Source: Colias croceus | Taxonomy: Eukaryota; Arthropoda; Insecta; Lepidoptera; Pieridae | Reading direction: 5' to 3' | DNA length: 64,000 bases | Assembly: GCF_905220415.1 (NCBI RefSeq) | Contig: NC_059561.1 | Coordinates: forward strand, 3,116,001-3,180,000 | Shown: piece by piece, positions 9,605 to 20,076 of the stretch | Numbering within the stretch: position 1 is the first letter of the stretch | How the letters are laid out: each line of letters starts with the position of its first letter | Made by a program: the position numbers and the translations under genes | The notes under the pieces: model-generated | The model's input: the letters and a program-made list of their open reading frames with translations, nothing else | Databases searched by the model: none | Told to the model about the DNA's origin: nothing

Positions 9605-12600
9605 GTGAGTATAATACTCGCTTTTCTTATTTTTAAGCTATTGCATAGCTTCTATCGCGGGCCTTGATCGCGGGGACCGAATCGAGAAATTCCGTAACGA
9701 AAAAACCTCGCGCTCCCCACTCCGACGGGCGGAGGTGTGGCTTGAAGGCATAGCATGCAATAGCTTTACCGTGGTAGTCCCCGAGTGACACACGTCGTTT
9801 TTACAGTATTTATTTAGTTTAATCTAATTTTTAAGTTAATAATTATGAACTGTTACTTACTTATTCACAACAACAATGAAGAACAGATTTTAATGATTTT
9901 TGCCATGATAAATTGGTTAAAGATAAAACTGTACAATATTATAAAATCCTTAGGTACTCGAGTAGAGTCGAGGTGAACAGCTAGTTTTTTAAAGGTATAT
10001 TAAGGTCTAAAGGTTTTTATCTTATGTTTTACAACTGTTATTTAAGTATTGTATAATCTTATACAGTTAAATAGCCAGAAAATATGTATTAATAATACCT
10101 ATAAGTCCCTAATACGAAATGAAATATATTATAATTTTGTAACTGATTTTTTTTCTTAATTTTTCCTACGAATTATATAATTACATTTACTTTGAATATT
10201 ACATGTTGTAAACCATAATATTACATATTTAAAACACACGTGTGACACCAACCATAAATACTAACATACCAACAGTAGGTACCTATATATTATAATAATT
10301 CATATTTAAATATCTTCAAAGAGGAAACGGTAAGTCCGTACGACTGCCACGTACTTCCGCTAAGCGATACGCGGGAATATTATAAATGTTGATGCTAAAA
10401 CTATTTTCGTGTTGGCTTAAAAATTATTAAATAATCTATTTAATAATGAAGAAATAATAAATACTTAATAAGAAATAATGCTTTTTTCTTGTTTGCTTGA
10501 ATGGTTTCATATTTATTAAGTAATCTATACTATAATATTATAAAGCTGAAGAGTTTGTTTGTTAGCTTGTTTGTTTGAAAACGCTAATCTCAGGAACTAC
10601 TGGTCTGATTTGAAAAATTATTTCAGTACTGTATTTTATAACAACACTACGTTTCCACTGCTACAATCTGCTGAAAAACATTTCCATAATTGTTATTAAA
10701 GATTAGTTGTGAATAAAAAAAAAATATGAAGATAGTTCTGTATTACGCATCATGTATTTTTTATTGAATTAAAGTTGTTACAAGGGATTTACCTACAACG
10801 TATAAGTATTATCTAATCCAATGTTACGAATGTTTACATCGATTGCGGTCAAGGCGGTTAATCTCTTAGGGCTTCGCTAGTAAAACCTTTTTAATCTGTG
10901 ATTTACTATTATTGTTTTGTCCTTTTCACACTAACAGCATTTGTAAATAATCAAGAAAGAGACAGACCATCGTTTTGATGAAATGAAAATAATTCAGTGT
11001 CAATGTTTGATACCTTTTTGATACTCAAATAGCTGTAAATGTAGCGGTGCATTTACATCGAACGAGCGAATGCTCATTCTAATCCAGTATGTCAAATTAT
11101 TTTCAAACAGGCGTAGAGCATTCTTTAATTCTGTGAGTTCGAAAAGAGTCTATGCAATGTTCTAATACTGAACAACACTGAATACGAGTATTCGTTTACA
11201 CTAAAAAATCACGCAATGCTCTTCTCTGGCTCGAGCTCGATGTTCGTTTGATGTAAATGCACCGTCAGCCAATATACAAATTTTATTTTTTTTATTGGGC
11301 ATAGGGAAGCGCTTGACCACAATCTCGCCTGATGTTAAGCTGAGATGTGGTCTAAGATGGAACGCGCTTCCCTAGAAGGTACCTGTTCACTCTACGCTTG
11401 AAGGCCCCCATATTTTACACGTCGGGAAACACAGATTCAGGAAGCATGTTCCAGTCAATTTATCTGTTTATTTTCAGTGATCATTTCGATTCTCATACAA
11501 CAAGTATTAACAACTGTAGTATTTGATGATTTACCTGTATTGGAGTATTTGGGTTGCGGCGAGTGTCCTCGTTCTTACGTCCCTGTTTGTGGAAAAGACA
11601 AGAGAACGTATATAAATGCATGCCGGTTGAACTGTCTTAACAGCAAGAGGAAAAAAGAAGACTGGGTGTTCATTGATAGGTATAATTATTGCTTATTATC
11701 TAAGAGTGATATCTAAACAACTTTTATATACATTCTTCTTTATTTTTTGGCTTTTCCCCACTATTAAAGGCAAATAATATAAGCAATGAAGTATGTTATA
11801 ATTGCTTGCTAATTTTTGGCTTTATTCAAGTCAAACTCAAACTCAAACATTTATTTATTCAATTAGACTTCTTCGAGAAGCACTTTTGAAACGTCATATT
11901 TTTACACATTTTTAACATTTACTACCTACCGATTCGGAAAGCAGTATCTATGGTAAAGAACCGGCAAGAAACTCCAAAATAAAAGCGTATTTCTTATATA
12001 AAATGAGTTATATTCGGTAAAGATAAGCCATAAGTTATTAGTACCATCTGTTAATGGCATGTCAAATAGAAAACATAAGGCTTCAAAGAAAGAAATAGCG
12101 TTTTACAAAATATGTTGTGAAAACTTCAATTTTAACCAATGCAAATAATGTGAATATTTTACATTTGCCCTTAGGTATTTTGTAGAGTAATATATCCAGT
12201 GTCGAATAAACACTCAACTGAATAGTGGTGAGGTTTTAAGAACGCGTTACTTAAAATGTTATTACTATTATTTCATAGTTTTTGAAGTGAAACTTCTTTA
12301 TCGGGATTGGAAAAAAAATTAGTGTAACATTTTTTCGTTACGCGTGACATTTTTCCGTTACGCGCCATCTTTCTCGTATCCCTACCACGCGTGATTCGAC
12401 GTACTTCTGTAAAGTTGCATATAGTAAATTATTTTTTGAAAAATAAGGTCATAAAGAAGTTTTACTTCTTACGTGTGTACACTTATAGTAGACGCACACT
12501 TTTTTTATTTTCTTAAACTCGGTTTCCATTTCAATACTTTTAACTTAATCTGGAGCAACAGAAGTTTAAGGGTTAGTTTTACCAAAATGTTGATAATAAT

Positions 12601-12853
12601 AAAGTCTTTAACACATTTTGAAGTATCATACCTTTTCATTCATTATGTAAATTAAACTGTTTGATAAACTGAACTTAACACAATATGTAGATACTGTCAA
12701 ACCGGTCATTATTACAATTTTAACTGACAGATAATTCGATGAAAACAATATCTTAAAAGTTGTAAAACAGTATAATAATGTTTATAAACACTTTCTTTCA
12801 GGTATGGACCATGTATTGAATACAGTGCCGTTTTTGAAGCTAAAGGATTTTGA
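9592..12853 (+). CDS. secreted single-domain Kazal-type serine protease inhibitor (3 exons)
   Basis: Joined coding exons 9592-9604, 11478-11679 and 12802-12853 encode 88 residues. Residues 1-20 are hydrophobic (MFSIVIISILIQQ...), a likely signal peptide. Residues 31-76 form one Kazal domain: Cys31, 34, 42, 53, 57 and 76, with spacing C-x7-C-x6-Y-x3-C-x3-C, the PROSITE Kazal pattern. The reactive-site segment is CPRSYVPVCG. By family rule the second residue after the second Cys is P1, here Arg36, so trypsin-like targets are predicted. A 12-residue tail ends EAKGF. All splice sites fit (GTGAGT; TTTTCAG; GTATAA; CTTTCAG), and only splicing supplies the sixth Cys (RYGPC). Family members act outside the cell in haemolymph, gut or silk; which applies here cannot be read. 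The neighbours are repeats. Exon 1 is the least certain part, being only 13 coding bases. Confidence 0.85.
9636..9790. repeat. GC-rich interspersed repeat with terminal TTGCAT palindromes
   Basis: A GC-rich block in an AT-rich intron. It starts TTGCATAGCTTCTATCGCGG and ends near GCATGCAATAGCTTTACCG; ATTGCATAGC and GCATAGCATGCAAT are related in inverse orientation. I recognise the style of a lepidopteran interspersed repeat but cannot name the family. It begins about 30 bp after exon 1. Confidence 0.5.
10512..10635 (+). mobile_element. Helitron-like family A copy, 3'-truncated
   Basis: It begins TCTATACTATAATATTATAA then AGCTGAAGAGTTTGTTTG and runs to GAAAAATTATTTCAGTACTG, where similarity to family A stops. 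There is no hairpin or CTAG end. Confidence 0.65.
11283..11459 (-). mobile_element. LINE 3' end fragment (same family as 37498-37830)
   Basis: On the minus strand it translates as a reverse transcriptase C-terminus, DWNMLPESVFPD then a stop, then NMGAFKRRVNRYLLGKRVP. The same 3' untranslated block follows (GCGAGATTGTGGTCAAGCGC) and an A-rich tail. It is 5'-truncated and dead. It sits at the 3' edge of intron 1. Confidence 0.7.
11478..11679 (+). CDS. Kazal gene coding exon 2 (most of signal peptide and domain)
   Basis: The exon begins after TTTTCAG and ends AG before donor GTATAA. It encodes five of the six Kazal cysteines and the P1 Arg. The frame also reads through the donor into the intron for a few codons, but that version lacks the final Gly-Pro-Cys and is rejected. 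Confidence 0.9.
11823..11990 (-). repeat. LINE/SINE 3' tail repeat
   Basis: It contains AGACTTCTTCGAGAAGCACT, GAAACGTCAT, ACCGATTCGGAAAGCAG and GAACCGGCAAGAA, with a 'caaactcaaacatttattta' flank. The same words appear in reverse at 44290-44427 and, diverged, at 33630-33720, so this is one family with at least three copies. Confidence 0.65.
12284..12507 (+). mobile_element. Helentron-like (HINE) element, subfamily 2
   Basis: TTTTTGAAGTGAAACTTC at the left, core with repeated CGTTACGCG, then GAAGTTTTACTTC at 12456-12468. Beyond that, on one side only, lies a hairpin (GTGTGTACACTTATAG..GACGCACAC) and a T-run (12500-12507). Inverted subterminal repeats plus a one-sided hairpin and T-run match the Helentron/HINE plan. 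Confidence 0.65.
12802..12853 (+). CDS. Kazal gene terminal coding exon 3
   Basis: After CTTTCAG the exon completes an Arg codon and encodes YGPCIEYSAVFEAKGF and TGA. The Gly-Pro-Cys supplies the sixth cysteine at the place expected for a Kazal fold. Confidence 0.88.
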
Positions 12854-12855
12854 TC

Positions 12856-12868
12856 AATAAAAATAAAG
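12856..12868 (+). terminator. polyadenylation signals of the Kazal gene
   Basis: Two AATAAA hexamers (12856-12861 and 12863-12868) begin three bases after the stop, and a T/G-rich stretch follows at about 12880. The 3' UTR is therefore very short. Confidence 0.75.
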
Positions 12869-12879
12869 CAGATGAGATG

Positions 12880-13337
12880 TTTATTATGTTTTATTTAATT
12901 TTGTAAACACATCATTTATATGATGATGACGATACTTTTAGTTACCCTTCAAGAAAAAGCCATTCAAATAACCTATAACGTTTTTGTACGACAATAATTT
13001 GCAGACGAAAATAGCCAGTCGTAAAGCACTTTTTCTGCGAACCGTACAACATTCACGTACAAACAATAAGGAAAGTAATGTACAGAAACCTTGGTCGGTT
13101 TCGTTGCAGGCGATCCAATTTTAGATAAAACTTCCGTATGAACCGTGCATTTGATATTTCACTCATTTTTGTTTACGAACATTGGGAAAGGTTCGCATGT
13201 TCGTTTGTTTATTTAAAGATTTCAAACCTCGACTTCGGCAGCCACATAGAGATGATTGGAAGGAAAAATATGGAAGTAACAGGGAACCTTATTTTACCTA
13301 TTTTTGTGAAAACTTTTTAGATTGCACTTTGGTTATT
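12880..13337. other. gene-free stretch downstream of the Kazal gene
   Basis: It appears single-copy. Two overlapping 60-codon frames (13138-13364) have no motif and are not called. Confidence 0.4.
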
Positions 13338-13482
13338 GAAGTGAAACTTCTTTTGGCGCGTTAAGAGTAAATTCAAGCATGACAATACCGTCACGCCAGA
13401 GTAAGGCGACGATTTTGGCATCTTTAAATCTTGCCAAAGAAGTTTCACTTCTGAAACGTGTGCTCGGCACTCACGCTTTTTT
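13338..13482 (+). mobile_element. Helentron-like (HINE) element, subfamily 1, intact
   Basis: GAAGTGAAACTTC (13338-13350) and its exact reverse complement GAAGTTTCACTTC (13439-13451) bound a 114-bp core. Beyond the right repeat come ACGTGTGCTCGGCACTCACG, a hairpin, and a T-run ending at 13482. Confidence 0.7.
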
Positions 13483-13499
13483 ATAAAATTGACTAACTA

Positions 13500-14716
13500 T
13501 TTGTGTGGAATTTGATATTTTTGGTTTTATGGCATTGAAATGCTTTATCAATTTATAACTATTTTTGTGTATAATTAATATGTAATACTGTAATTTCCTG
13601 TAAATGTATAGAGTATTACCGTCACAAATAAAATACTTTTGTCGACGTTTGATAAGTTTCAATATCTCGACTTTTGCTGAAGATTCGTACCTCTGAGTCA
13701 GAAATCTGTTTGTAAATTTAAAATTGGTTTAAATGCACAAACGAATACATTTCGTATCGATTCATCAGTCCACGCTTAAATGAACATGATACTCCACTTA
13801 AACTGCTCGAATATTTAGAACTTTAATTCCACTAGCGTTTTAATTGAAGAAACCTTATTTATAATGCACTTAACTGTAATTAAGGCCAGAAAAATAGTCC
13901 TATTCAAATTCTAATGCAAAATCTTAGCGACTTAAATGTCCTTTATCTCTATTTTACATGGGGTCTTCCCTTTGTTTGTTTCTGAAACGAAATTAAAGTC
14001 TTGGATTTCCTCAAATGCCACGTCAAGGGGACGCGGTTGCGATGCTAGCTGATGCGACTGGCTTTGCTCGTTGTAAATAATACTTTTTGTAAGAATTGCA
14101 TTATTTTTCTTGTATAAAATTTGTCATTTACTCTTTATCAAAATACTTATTGCTACATTGCTCATCAGATAGAAATAGTAAGTTTTGTTAAAAACAGACC
14201 AGCATATTTGTGGATTAAGTGGTTATCTAACATGGTGGTAAATTCGAGTTTGATTTTAAGCGTGTATTATACATTGAGAAATTAATTAATTTATGCATCG
14301 AGATAAAATTATTGAATAAATCGTGTTAAAAATCCGTAAAAATACTTTATGTTCTGAATGCCAGTGGTAAAACTTGTGGGTAGGAGTTACTGATATCCTT
14401 ATAAGTAATGAATTATTGTACTTAAAATAAAAATTTGTTATACACAGACTACACGTCAAAGCTACACGTTTTTAATATTCCAAGGATAATTCATTTAAAA
14501 ATAGTTATTCCAACGTTTTATACCAACTTTTCTGTTTCATTTTGCTAACAATCTGAAATTTTAATGCGAGCAAACTAGGAATAATCAACGCAAATTTTTA
14601 AAATCAATACAGCTTGATTCAATTGAATTTACTGTCAAGTTCGGCAAATTAGTGGCAGCATTCCGCAAACAAGCTTCGCAGTTTCACTTCACATCCCATT
14701 CGTATTGTATACTAGA
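13500..14716. other. gene-free stretch
   Basis: At 13508-13546 it carries an inverted copy of the tail found beside the tRNA-like repeat at 4517-4557 ('ggttttatggcattgaaatg'). The rest looks single-copy, including a modest GC patch at about 14020-14075. Confidence 0.4.
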
Positions 14717-14910
14717 CTAGCTGTGCCCCGCGGTTTTACCCGCAATGCTCCGCTCCTGTTGGTCTTAGCGTGATGATATATAGCCTATAGCCTTCCTCGA
14801 TAAATAGGCTATCTAACACCGAAATCATTTTTCAAATCAAACCAGTAGTTCCTGAGATTAGCGTGTTCAAACAATAAAAAATCTTCAGCTTCATAATATA
14901 AAGTATAGAT
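14717..14910 (-). mobile_element. non-autonomous Helitron-like element, family A
   Basis: CTAG at 14717, hairpin GTGCCCCGCGGTTTTAC, 'gttggtcttagcgtgatgat', and a 5' end ATCTATACTTTATATTATGA on the minus strand. Full length. Confidence 0.75.
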
Positions 14911-15345
14911 TATAATATTAATTGTAGATAAATTAAAAGTAAAATGAAGCACATAAGCAAGAGTCGTGCCTCTGAGCATGAGGCATGTGCGACTGAAACG
15001 AATGAAGCCAAATTAATAGATATTCAAATTCAAATTTAAACTCAAATCAGTGACGTCTCAGAGTGCAGTCGCATCTTGTTCATAATTTACAATTTAAAAC
15101 CTTTAAGTTTAAGATATTATGTATACTGTAAAATTAAATTTTATTAGAATAGCGTTTTAAATTGTTCAGCTTTAATATCAATTTCTATGTAACTGTACAA
15201 AATTAATTACGGAATCCTCAACCCGACGTTATTACAACACTTGAGAATACAATTAAACTGGATGGAAAACTATTCTACAATATAAAGGAGAATTACAACA
15301 TTTTAAACAGGTAAAAACTCAGTCAGGCATATGATTTTATTATAC
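14911..15345. other. gene-free AT-rich stretch
   Basis: Nothing recognisable apart from a short 'attcaaattcaaatttaaac' tract at about 15022-15048, similar to LINE-tail edges. Confidence 0.4.
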
Positions 15346-15545
15346 AAAAAATGTGTGCGTGTACTAGTGTACACACGTAAGAAGTGAAACTTCTTTATGA
15401 CCTTATTTTTCAATAAATAATTTACTTTATGTAACTTTGCAGAAATAGGTCGAATCACGCGTGGTAGGGATAAGAAAAAGATGGCGCGTAACGAAAAAAT
15501 GTTACGCTAAATTTTTTTCCAACCCCGATAAAGAAGTTTCACTTG
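15346..15545 (-). mobile_element. Helentron-like (HINE) element, subfamily 2
   Basis: Reversed orientation: an A-run at 15346-15351, hairpin GTGTACTAGTGTACAC, GAAGTGAAACTTC at 15381-15393, and GAAGTTTCACTTG at 15533-15545. The core contains TAACGAAAAAATGTTACG. Confidence 0.7.
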
Positions 15546-15583
15546 AAAAAGGTTATGTTGAATTAAATTATAGGTATCATAGA

Positions 15584-15972
15584 AGCTTCCCACCCGCGGC
15601 TTCACCCGCTTTGTCTAAAACCTAATAAATCTATACTAATATTATAAAGCTGAAGAGTTTGTTTGTTTGTTTGTTTGAACGCGCTAATCTCGGGAACTAC
15701 TGGTCCGATTTGAAAAATTATTTCGGTGTTAGATAGCTCATTTATCGAGGAAGGCTATAGGCTATATACCATCACGCTACGACCAACAGGAGAGGAGCCA
15801 CGGGGGTGAAACCGTGCGGAGCAGCTAGTTATACAATAAAACCTTCCTCTTGAATCACTCTTTCTATTAAAAAACCGCATCAAAATCCGTTGCGTAGTTA
15901 TAAAGATTTAATCATACACAGGGTGAAGGACATAGGGACAGAGAAAGAGACTTTGTTTTATACGATGTAGTG
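15584..15972 (-). mobile_element. Helitron-like family C copy split by a family A insertion
   Basis: Left part 15584-15629 (hairpin and AAAACCTAATAAA), right part 15829-15972 (TTATACAATAAAACC through ACTTTGTTTTATAC). Removing the intervening family A copy restores AATAAA|TTATAC, which matches undisrupted family C copies at 52887 and 55265. Confidence 0.8.
15630..15828 (+). mobile_element. Helitron-like family A copy nested in family C
   Basis: It runs TCTATACTAATATTATAA ... GCAGCTAG, inserted exactly between A and T of the host repeat with no target duplication. That is the hallmark of Helitron integration and fixes both ends of family A. Confidence 0.85.
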
Positions 15973-16624
15973 ATTTACCCAACTATAATTAGCGACCCTA
16001 TTACTTTCATGTTACCAACGAAACCTCATAATGTAGATAGGAAAGTATTCCAAAATCACGTAATCTTTATTCATGGTTATTTCATCGTATTGGAGGTTTA
16101 ATAAGCCGAGTTACTATTAAACTTAGTAAATAATCAGTCTCATTACTATGCCTCCCTCGTTCCAACTCTCCACACGTACTTCCCCAGATTTTCCAAGAGT
16201 TCCCTAATACCCTCGGGTTAGAGAACTAAAAGTTACAAAAAACTGCACGCGATAGTTAATTATGGAGTGAAGTGTTGATGGGTTAATAAGGTCGGTTTTT
16301 GCGTGATACGTTTTAAGTGGTAACGCTGAACATGTTAGCCGCATGACTTGTAAATTTGATCGACGGGTTTTGTTATTTGTTGCGATATTGTTTGTGTTGC
16401 CTGATTAATATTTTAACCAAAAGTGTTGTGAGTGTGAGTTTATTTCATTTAATTTGGTACTAAAATTCTCATTATCGTGATTTAATGATAATAAAGCTTA
16501 GAATTAATAAACGAATGTACTATTTGTTTTTTAATTTTTAAACTAGAGGCTATTAGGCACAATGCACTCGGTTTATAACTTCTTTACCCCTGATTTTAAA
16601 TGCACATTATTCATTAAATTTAAA
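15973..16624. other. gene-free, apparently single-copy stretch
   Basis: No repeat and no credible exon. Sequence complexity is higher around 16140-16290 than in neighbouring stretches, so it may include conserved non-coding sequence, but that cannot be judged here. Confidence 0.4.
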
Positions 16625-16796
16625 CTAGCTGTTCTCGAGGTTTTACTCGTTCCTGTTGGTCATTATTACATTATATAAACTTACTCGATAAATGGTCTAT
16701 CTAACACCGAAATAATTTTTCAAATCGGACCAAACGCGAGATTAGCGCGTTTAAACAAACAAATTAATTCTTCGGCTTCATAATATTAGTATAGAT
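16625..16796 (-). mobile_element. non-autonomous Helitron-like element, family A
   Basis: CTAG at 16625, damaged hairpin (CTCGAGGTTTTACTCG), ATTTTTCAAATCGGACC, and 5' end TCTATACTAATATTATGA on the minus strand. Slightly short because of a loss near 16730. Confidence 0.7.
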
Positions 16797-16954
16797 TATT
16801 TTTAATTATATGTAAGAAGCATAATTTAGTCCCATTTATGTTATAATGTAAATTAAATGAACGTAAGCTTTTAGTTCAGAAATAGCATATGTAATGTAGA
16901 ATATCTCTTTGAAGTGTAGTTTCTATCAGAACTTCACAAGTTTCTAACTACCTC

Positions 16955-17042
16955 CGAAGTCCCCTTTGCTTAATGGTGCAGATGCATTTCACATCTGTTT
17001 CACTGATCGATATTCTTTAGTGATTATCTTTTTGTTTTCTTG
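16955..17042 (-). repeat. SINE body fragment
   Basis: It shares CAGATGCATT, CATCTGTTTCACTGATCGAT and the following TTCTTTAG with the intact SINE at 61275-61501. The tRNA head is missing. Confidence 0.6.
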
Positions 17043-17141
17043 GCTCTTATAATAAGGATGAAAATATTATTTTGTAAGTATTAATTATTAATAATTTTAT
17101 TTATTAGAGTGATGTATGTTTGAGCTTAAAATATTGTTAGA

Positions 17142-17362
17142 CTAGCTTTCTGCCCGCGACCTCTTCCCGTTCCCATGGGATTTCCGAGATAGCACCTATC
17201 CGATATGTGTTAATACAAATTATTCTCTATATTATGTGTGCTAAATTTCATTGTAATCTGTTCAGTACTATTTGCGTGAAAGAGTGACAAACATACATAC
17301 CTACATACACAAACACATACATCCATCCTCACAAACTTTCGGTTTTATAATATTAGTTAGTA
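17142..17362 (-). mobile_element. non-autonomous Helitron-like element, family B
   Basis: CTAG at 17142, hairpin with TGCCCGCGACC, ATTTCATTGTAATCTGTTCA, then a (CATA)-type microsatellite and a 5' end CTAATATTATAAAACCGAAA on the minus strand. Family B copies carry GCGAAAGT just inside the start. Confidence 0.7.
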
Positions 17363-17380
17363 GGAGTAGGAAAGCTTTAA

Positions 17381-17694
17381 TCTATACATATAATAAATCT
17401 GTAGAAGGGTTAATTCTGTACATTGAAAATATTGAAAAAATAAATAGCAGGGGGTGTTACTGGATCGATACCAAGCCCAAATATGTGATTAAAAAATTTT
17501 TTGTCTGTCTGTCTTTCTGTCTGTATGTTCAGGCATCACGTGAAAACTAACGGTTCGATTTCGATGAAACTTGGTATAATTAAATCCCTTATTATCCTGG
17601 GCATAAAATAGGATACTTTTTATCCCGGAAAAATATGTAGAACAAAAATAAATCTTAATTTTTCCGCGCGGACGGAGTCGCGGGCGGAAGCTAG
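17381..17694 (+). mobile_element. non-autonomous Helitron-like element, family D, shortened
   Basis: TCTATACATATAATAAATCT start, GGGGGTGTTACTGGATCGAT, a CTGTCTGTCT tract, and the end GACGGAGTCGCGGGCGG AAG CTAG. It lacks about 170 bp before the hairpin relative to the copies at 20938 and 60213. Confidence 0.75.
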
Positions 17695-17976
17695 TTTGAA
17701 ATATTAATTCGTTTCGTAAATTGTGTTATCGTGATTTATTAGCTTATTTGCTTTGCCTATCGGTTTATTCGCGTGAACTTTTGAATTTGGTACGTTTCTT
17801 CAAATTGAATAACACAAAAAACTATTTATTTTGTGAATAACTACAATTTAAAGGTTTTAAGCGTAAGGATACTATAGTAACAAGTAATTTTAAACATTTT
17901 TCCACACATATCGCTATATAGATACACTTACCGATCAAATTTTAACCCTAATAAATACTACGAGATATTCCTAAGC

Positions 17977-18252
17977 TTTTTAACCGACTTCAAAAAAAAG
18001 GAGGAGGTTATCAATTCGGCCGGTATATTTTTTTTTTTTTTTATGTATGTACACCGATTACTCCGAGGTTTCTGAACCGATTTACGTGATTCTTTTTTTG
18101 TTCGATGCGGGATGGTGTCGAATTGGTCCCATAAAAATTTTATTCGGATAGGCCCAGTAGTTTTTATTTTATGAGCATTTTTGTCTGTAGGTATTTGTGA
18201 ATTTTGCAAGTGCAAGTTTGAAGTCGGTTGTTTTTAACGCAGTTATCACTTG
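17977..18252. repeat. AACCGACTTCAAA inverted-repeat element, copy 1
   Basis: AACCGACTTCAAA (17982-17994) is matched by TTTGAAGTCGGTT (18217-18229). A poly(T) lies inside and 'gcagttatcacttgt' follows. It is almost identical to 24873-25152 including that outer tail. Either a MITE or a SINE-like repeat; the 85-codon frame inside is not a gene. Confidence 0.7.
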
Positions 18253-20072
18253 TTAAGTACTCATACTACTATTAGCTATATTTATTTACTCTAAATACTA
18301 CAAATATATTCCTAAAACTAAATATTAATTATTGCTCTACATTGGGTGACTAGCCAACTACCAACCAATATGTCAATTTGTGGCCACGTGTTCGGTTGGC
18401 TCGATTGATGTATGCCAGTAGATTAGTTGCTATTTTAAATTGATGTTGCTGTTATTTATTATAGGTACCTAGGTGTTATAATATAGATACCTACGTAACG
18501 TTGTGGTATAGTACACCTAAAGATATAATATTACAGGAAATGTATAGGTATAGTTTGTAGATGTAAACGGCTATTTACATAATATAATAATGTTGTCTAG
18601 TACAGCTACTAGTAAACATCATAGAGTATAAAATATCCTGGATAAAAAATACAAGAAAAAAAGAAAGTCTTAAGTGGCAAGGATCATAACAAAAAGCAGG
18701 AATTTGTTTGTTTGAGAGCGCTAATCTCAGGAACCGATTTCAAAAATTCTTTCGGTGTTAGATTTATTATATTATCACCACGCTAAGACCAATAGGAGCG
18801 GTGCAATGCGGGTAAAACTACGGGGCCATATTTACAGATGTTCAACACAGCTTCAGAGTAGCTAAATTATTAAGTATTTTCTACACTAACACGTTCACGA
18901 AGAATCTACACAGATAAGTATACTGAGATAGAGATAAACTGTACAAACATGAGATCGAACAGGCATTAAGTATATTTTCTTTTCTATATTCCTGCTGTAT
19001 TTATAGTTGTTTCACAACAATTCCAACGCTAGGGTGAAACGAAAGACAGATTTATTACACACCATTTCTACGTTGCTAGTTGAAGACGGCAGAAATAAAT
19101 CTCTTTTATGTATTCTTTAATTTCTTGAGACGCTGTTTTGATAAACTTAGAATGGTTGCTGCGGTGTTTCGAGTTTTCTGTAGTACTTACTACTATTATA
19201 ATGTGCGTTTTAAAATCACGTTATGCTTATGTAGCAATTGAAATAAAAAGACTGCATTTTGTGAAATAAATGATTTGTTTATTCATTTGTTTGTGTCAAC
19301 TCGTGAGTTGATAAAGAATTGAAGTTATAATGATAGTTAAGTTGCTGGTAAGTAAAGCACTTATACTCAGACGAAATAGTAAAAAAGGTTAAGGGAGATC
19401 CCATAATATTTTTAAGATTCTGTATGAGCACTTTGAGGTCGCAAAAACTGGCATAAATCTAGAAGAAAATTGCTAAAGTTCAATTTCAAAAATCCTCTAT
19501 TATTTTTACGCTCTTCATTCATCACATAAAGCGTGAAAAGTGGCAGTGTAAACGGAAATTCAATTAAAAGGAAAATAAATCTAAAATAAGCCATTCACTA
19601 AAGTAATGCTAGCTAGTATAAAAGTGAACTAACGTTTCAAGCCGTTACACAGCTTGCTTAAATACTAAACGCTAATTGGCTGAATAAAACTAAGGTGTTC
19701 TTAGATTTACCGCTGGGAGAGCCTTAAATGAGTTCAAATTTTTTATAGACTGCACGAACGTACGCTGCAATAATACGGCTTTTTATACTGTTTTAATATG
19801 AAATTTGTTCGCAGATTTTCGCTGCAAAAATTTAGTGAAAACGTGTACATGGTGTGGCACATTTGTACAATATTAATGCTTGGAACGGGTGCAAAAATGG
19901 TTAACAGAATATTTGCGTCTTTGTAACACGTGGTTTATTCAATTGGTTTGTTTGCTTGAGAATTCGTTCGTGGGTGTGACTTTTTTGCATGTAAATTAAT
20001 TTGTTTTTTTTTTTTACGAAATAAAAGTAGTTGAACTAGCCTTTAATAGAATGAAAAGGTCTAGTTGAAACA
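18253..20072. other. gene-free stretch with a decayed family A copy
   Basis: A 5'-truncated, decayed Helitron-like family A copy lies at 18702-18830 (GTTTGTTTGAGAGCGCTAAT, then ATGCGGGTAAAACTACGGGG). The remainder looks single-copy with no exon. Confidence 0.45.
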
Positions 20073-20076
20073 ACTA

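Larger units (their letters stand above)
9605..11477 (+). other. Kazal gene intron 1
   Basis: The intron runs from GTGAGT to TTTTCAG. It contains a GC-rich repeat (9636-9790), a partial family A Helitron-like copy (10512-10635) and a LINE 3' end (11283-11459) that finishes about 20 bp before the acceptor. No alternative coding exon was seen. Confidence 0.7.
11680..12801 (+). other. Kazal gene intron 2
   Basis: GTATAA to CTTTCAG. It contains a LINE-type 3' tail (11823-11990) and a Helentron-like element (12284-12507). A 60-codon frame at 12473-12655 has no recognisable motif. Confidence 0.7.

Noticed and set aside
11478..11716. Reading the Kazal frame as one uninterrupted 79-codon gene
   Set aside because: The read-through past 11679 loses the Gly-Pro-Cys that closes the domain; splicing to 12802 restores the sixth cysteine and a short acidic tail.
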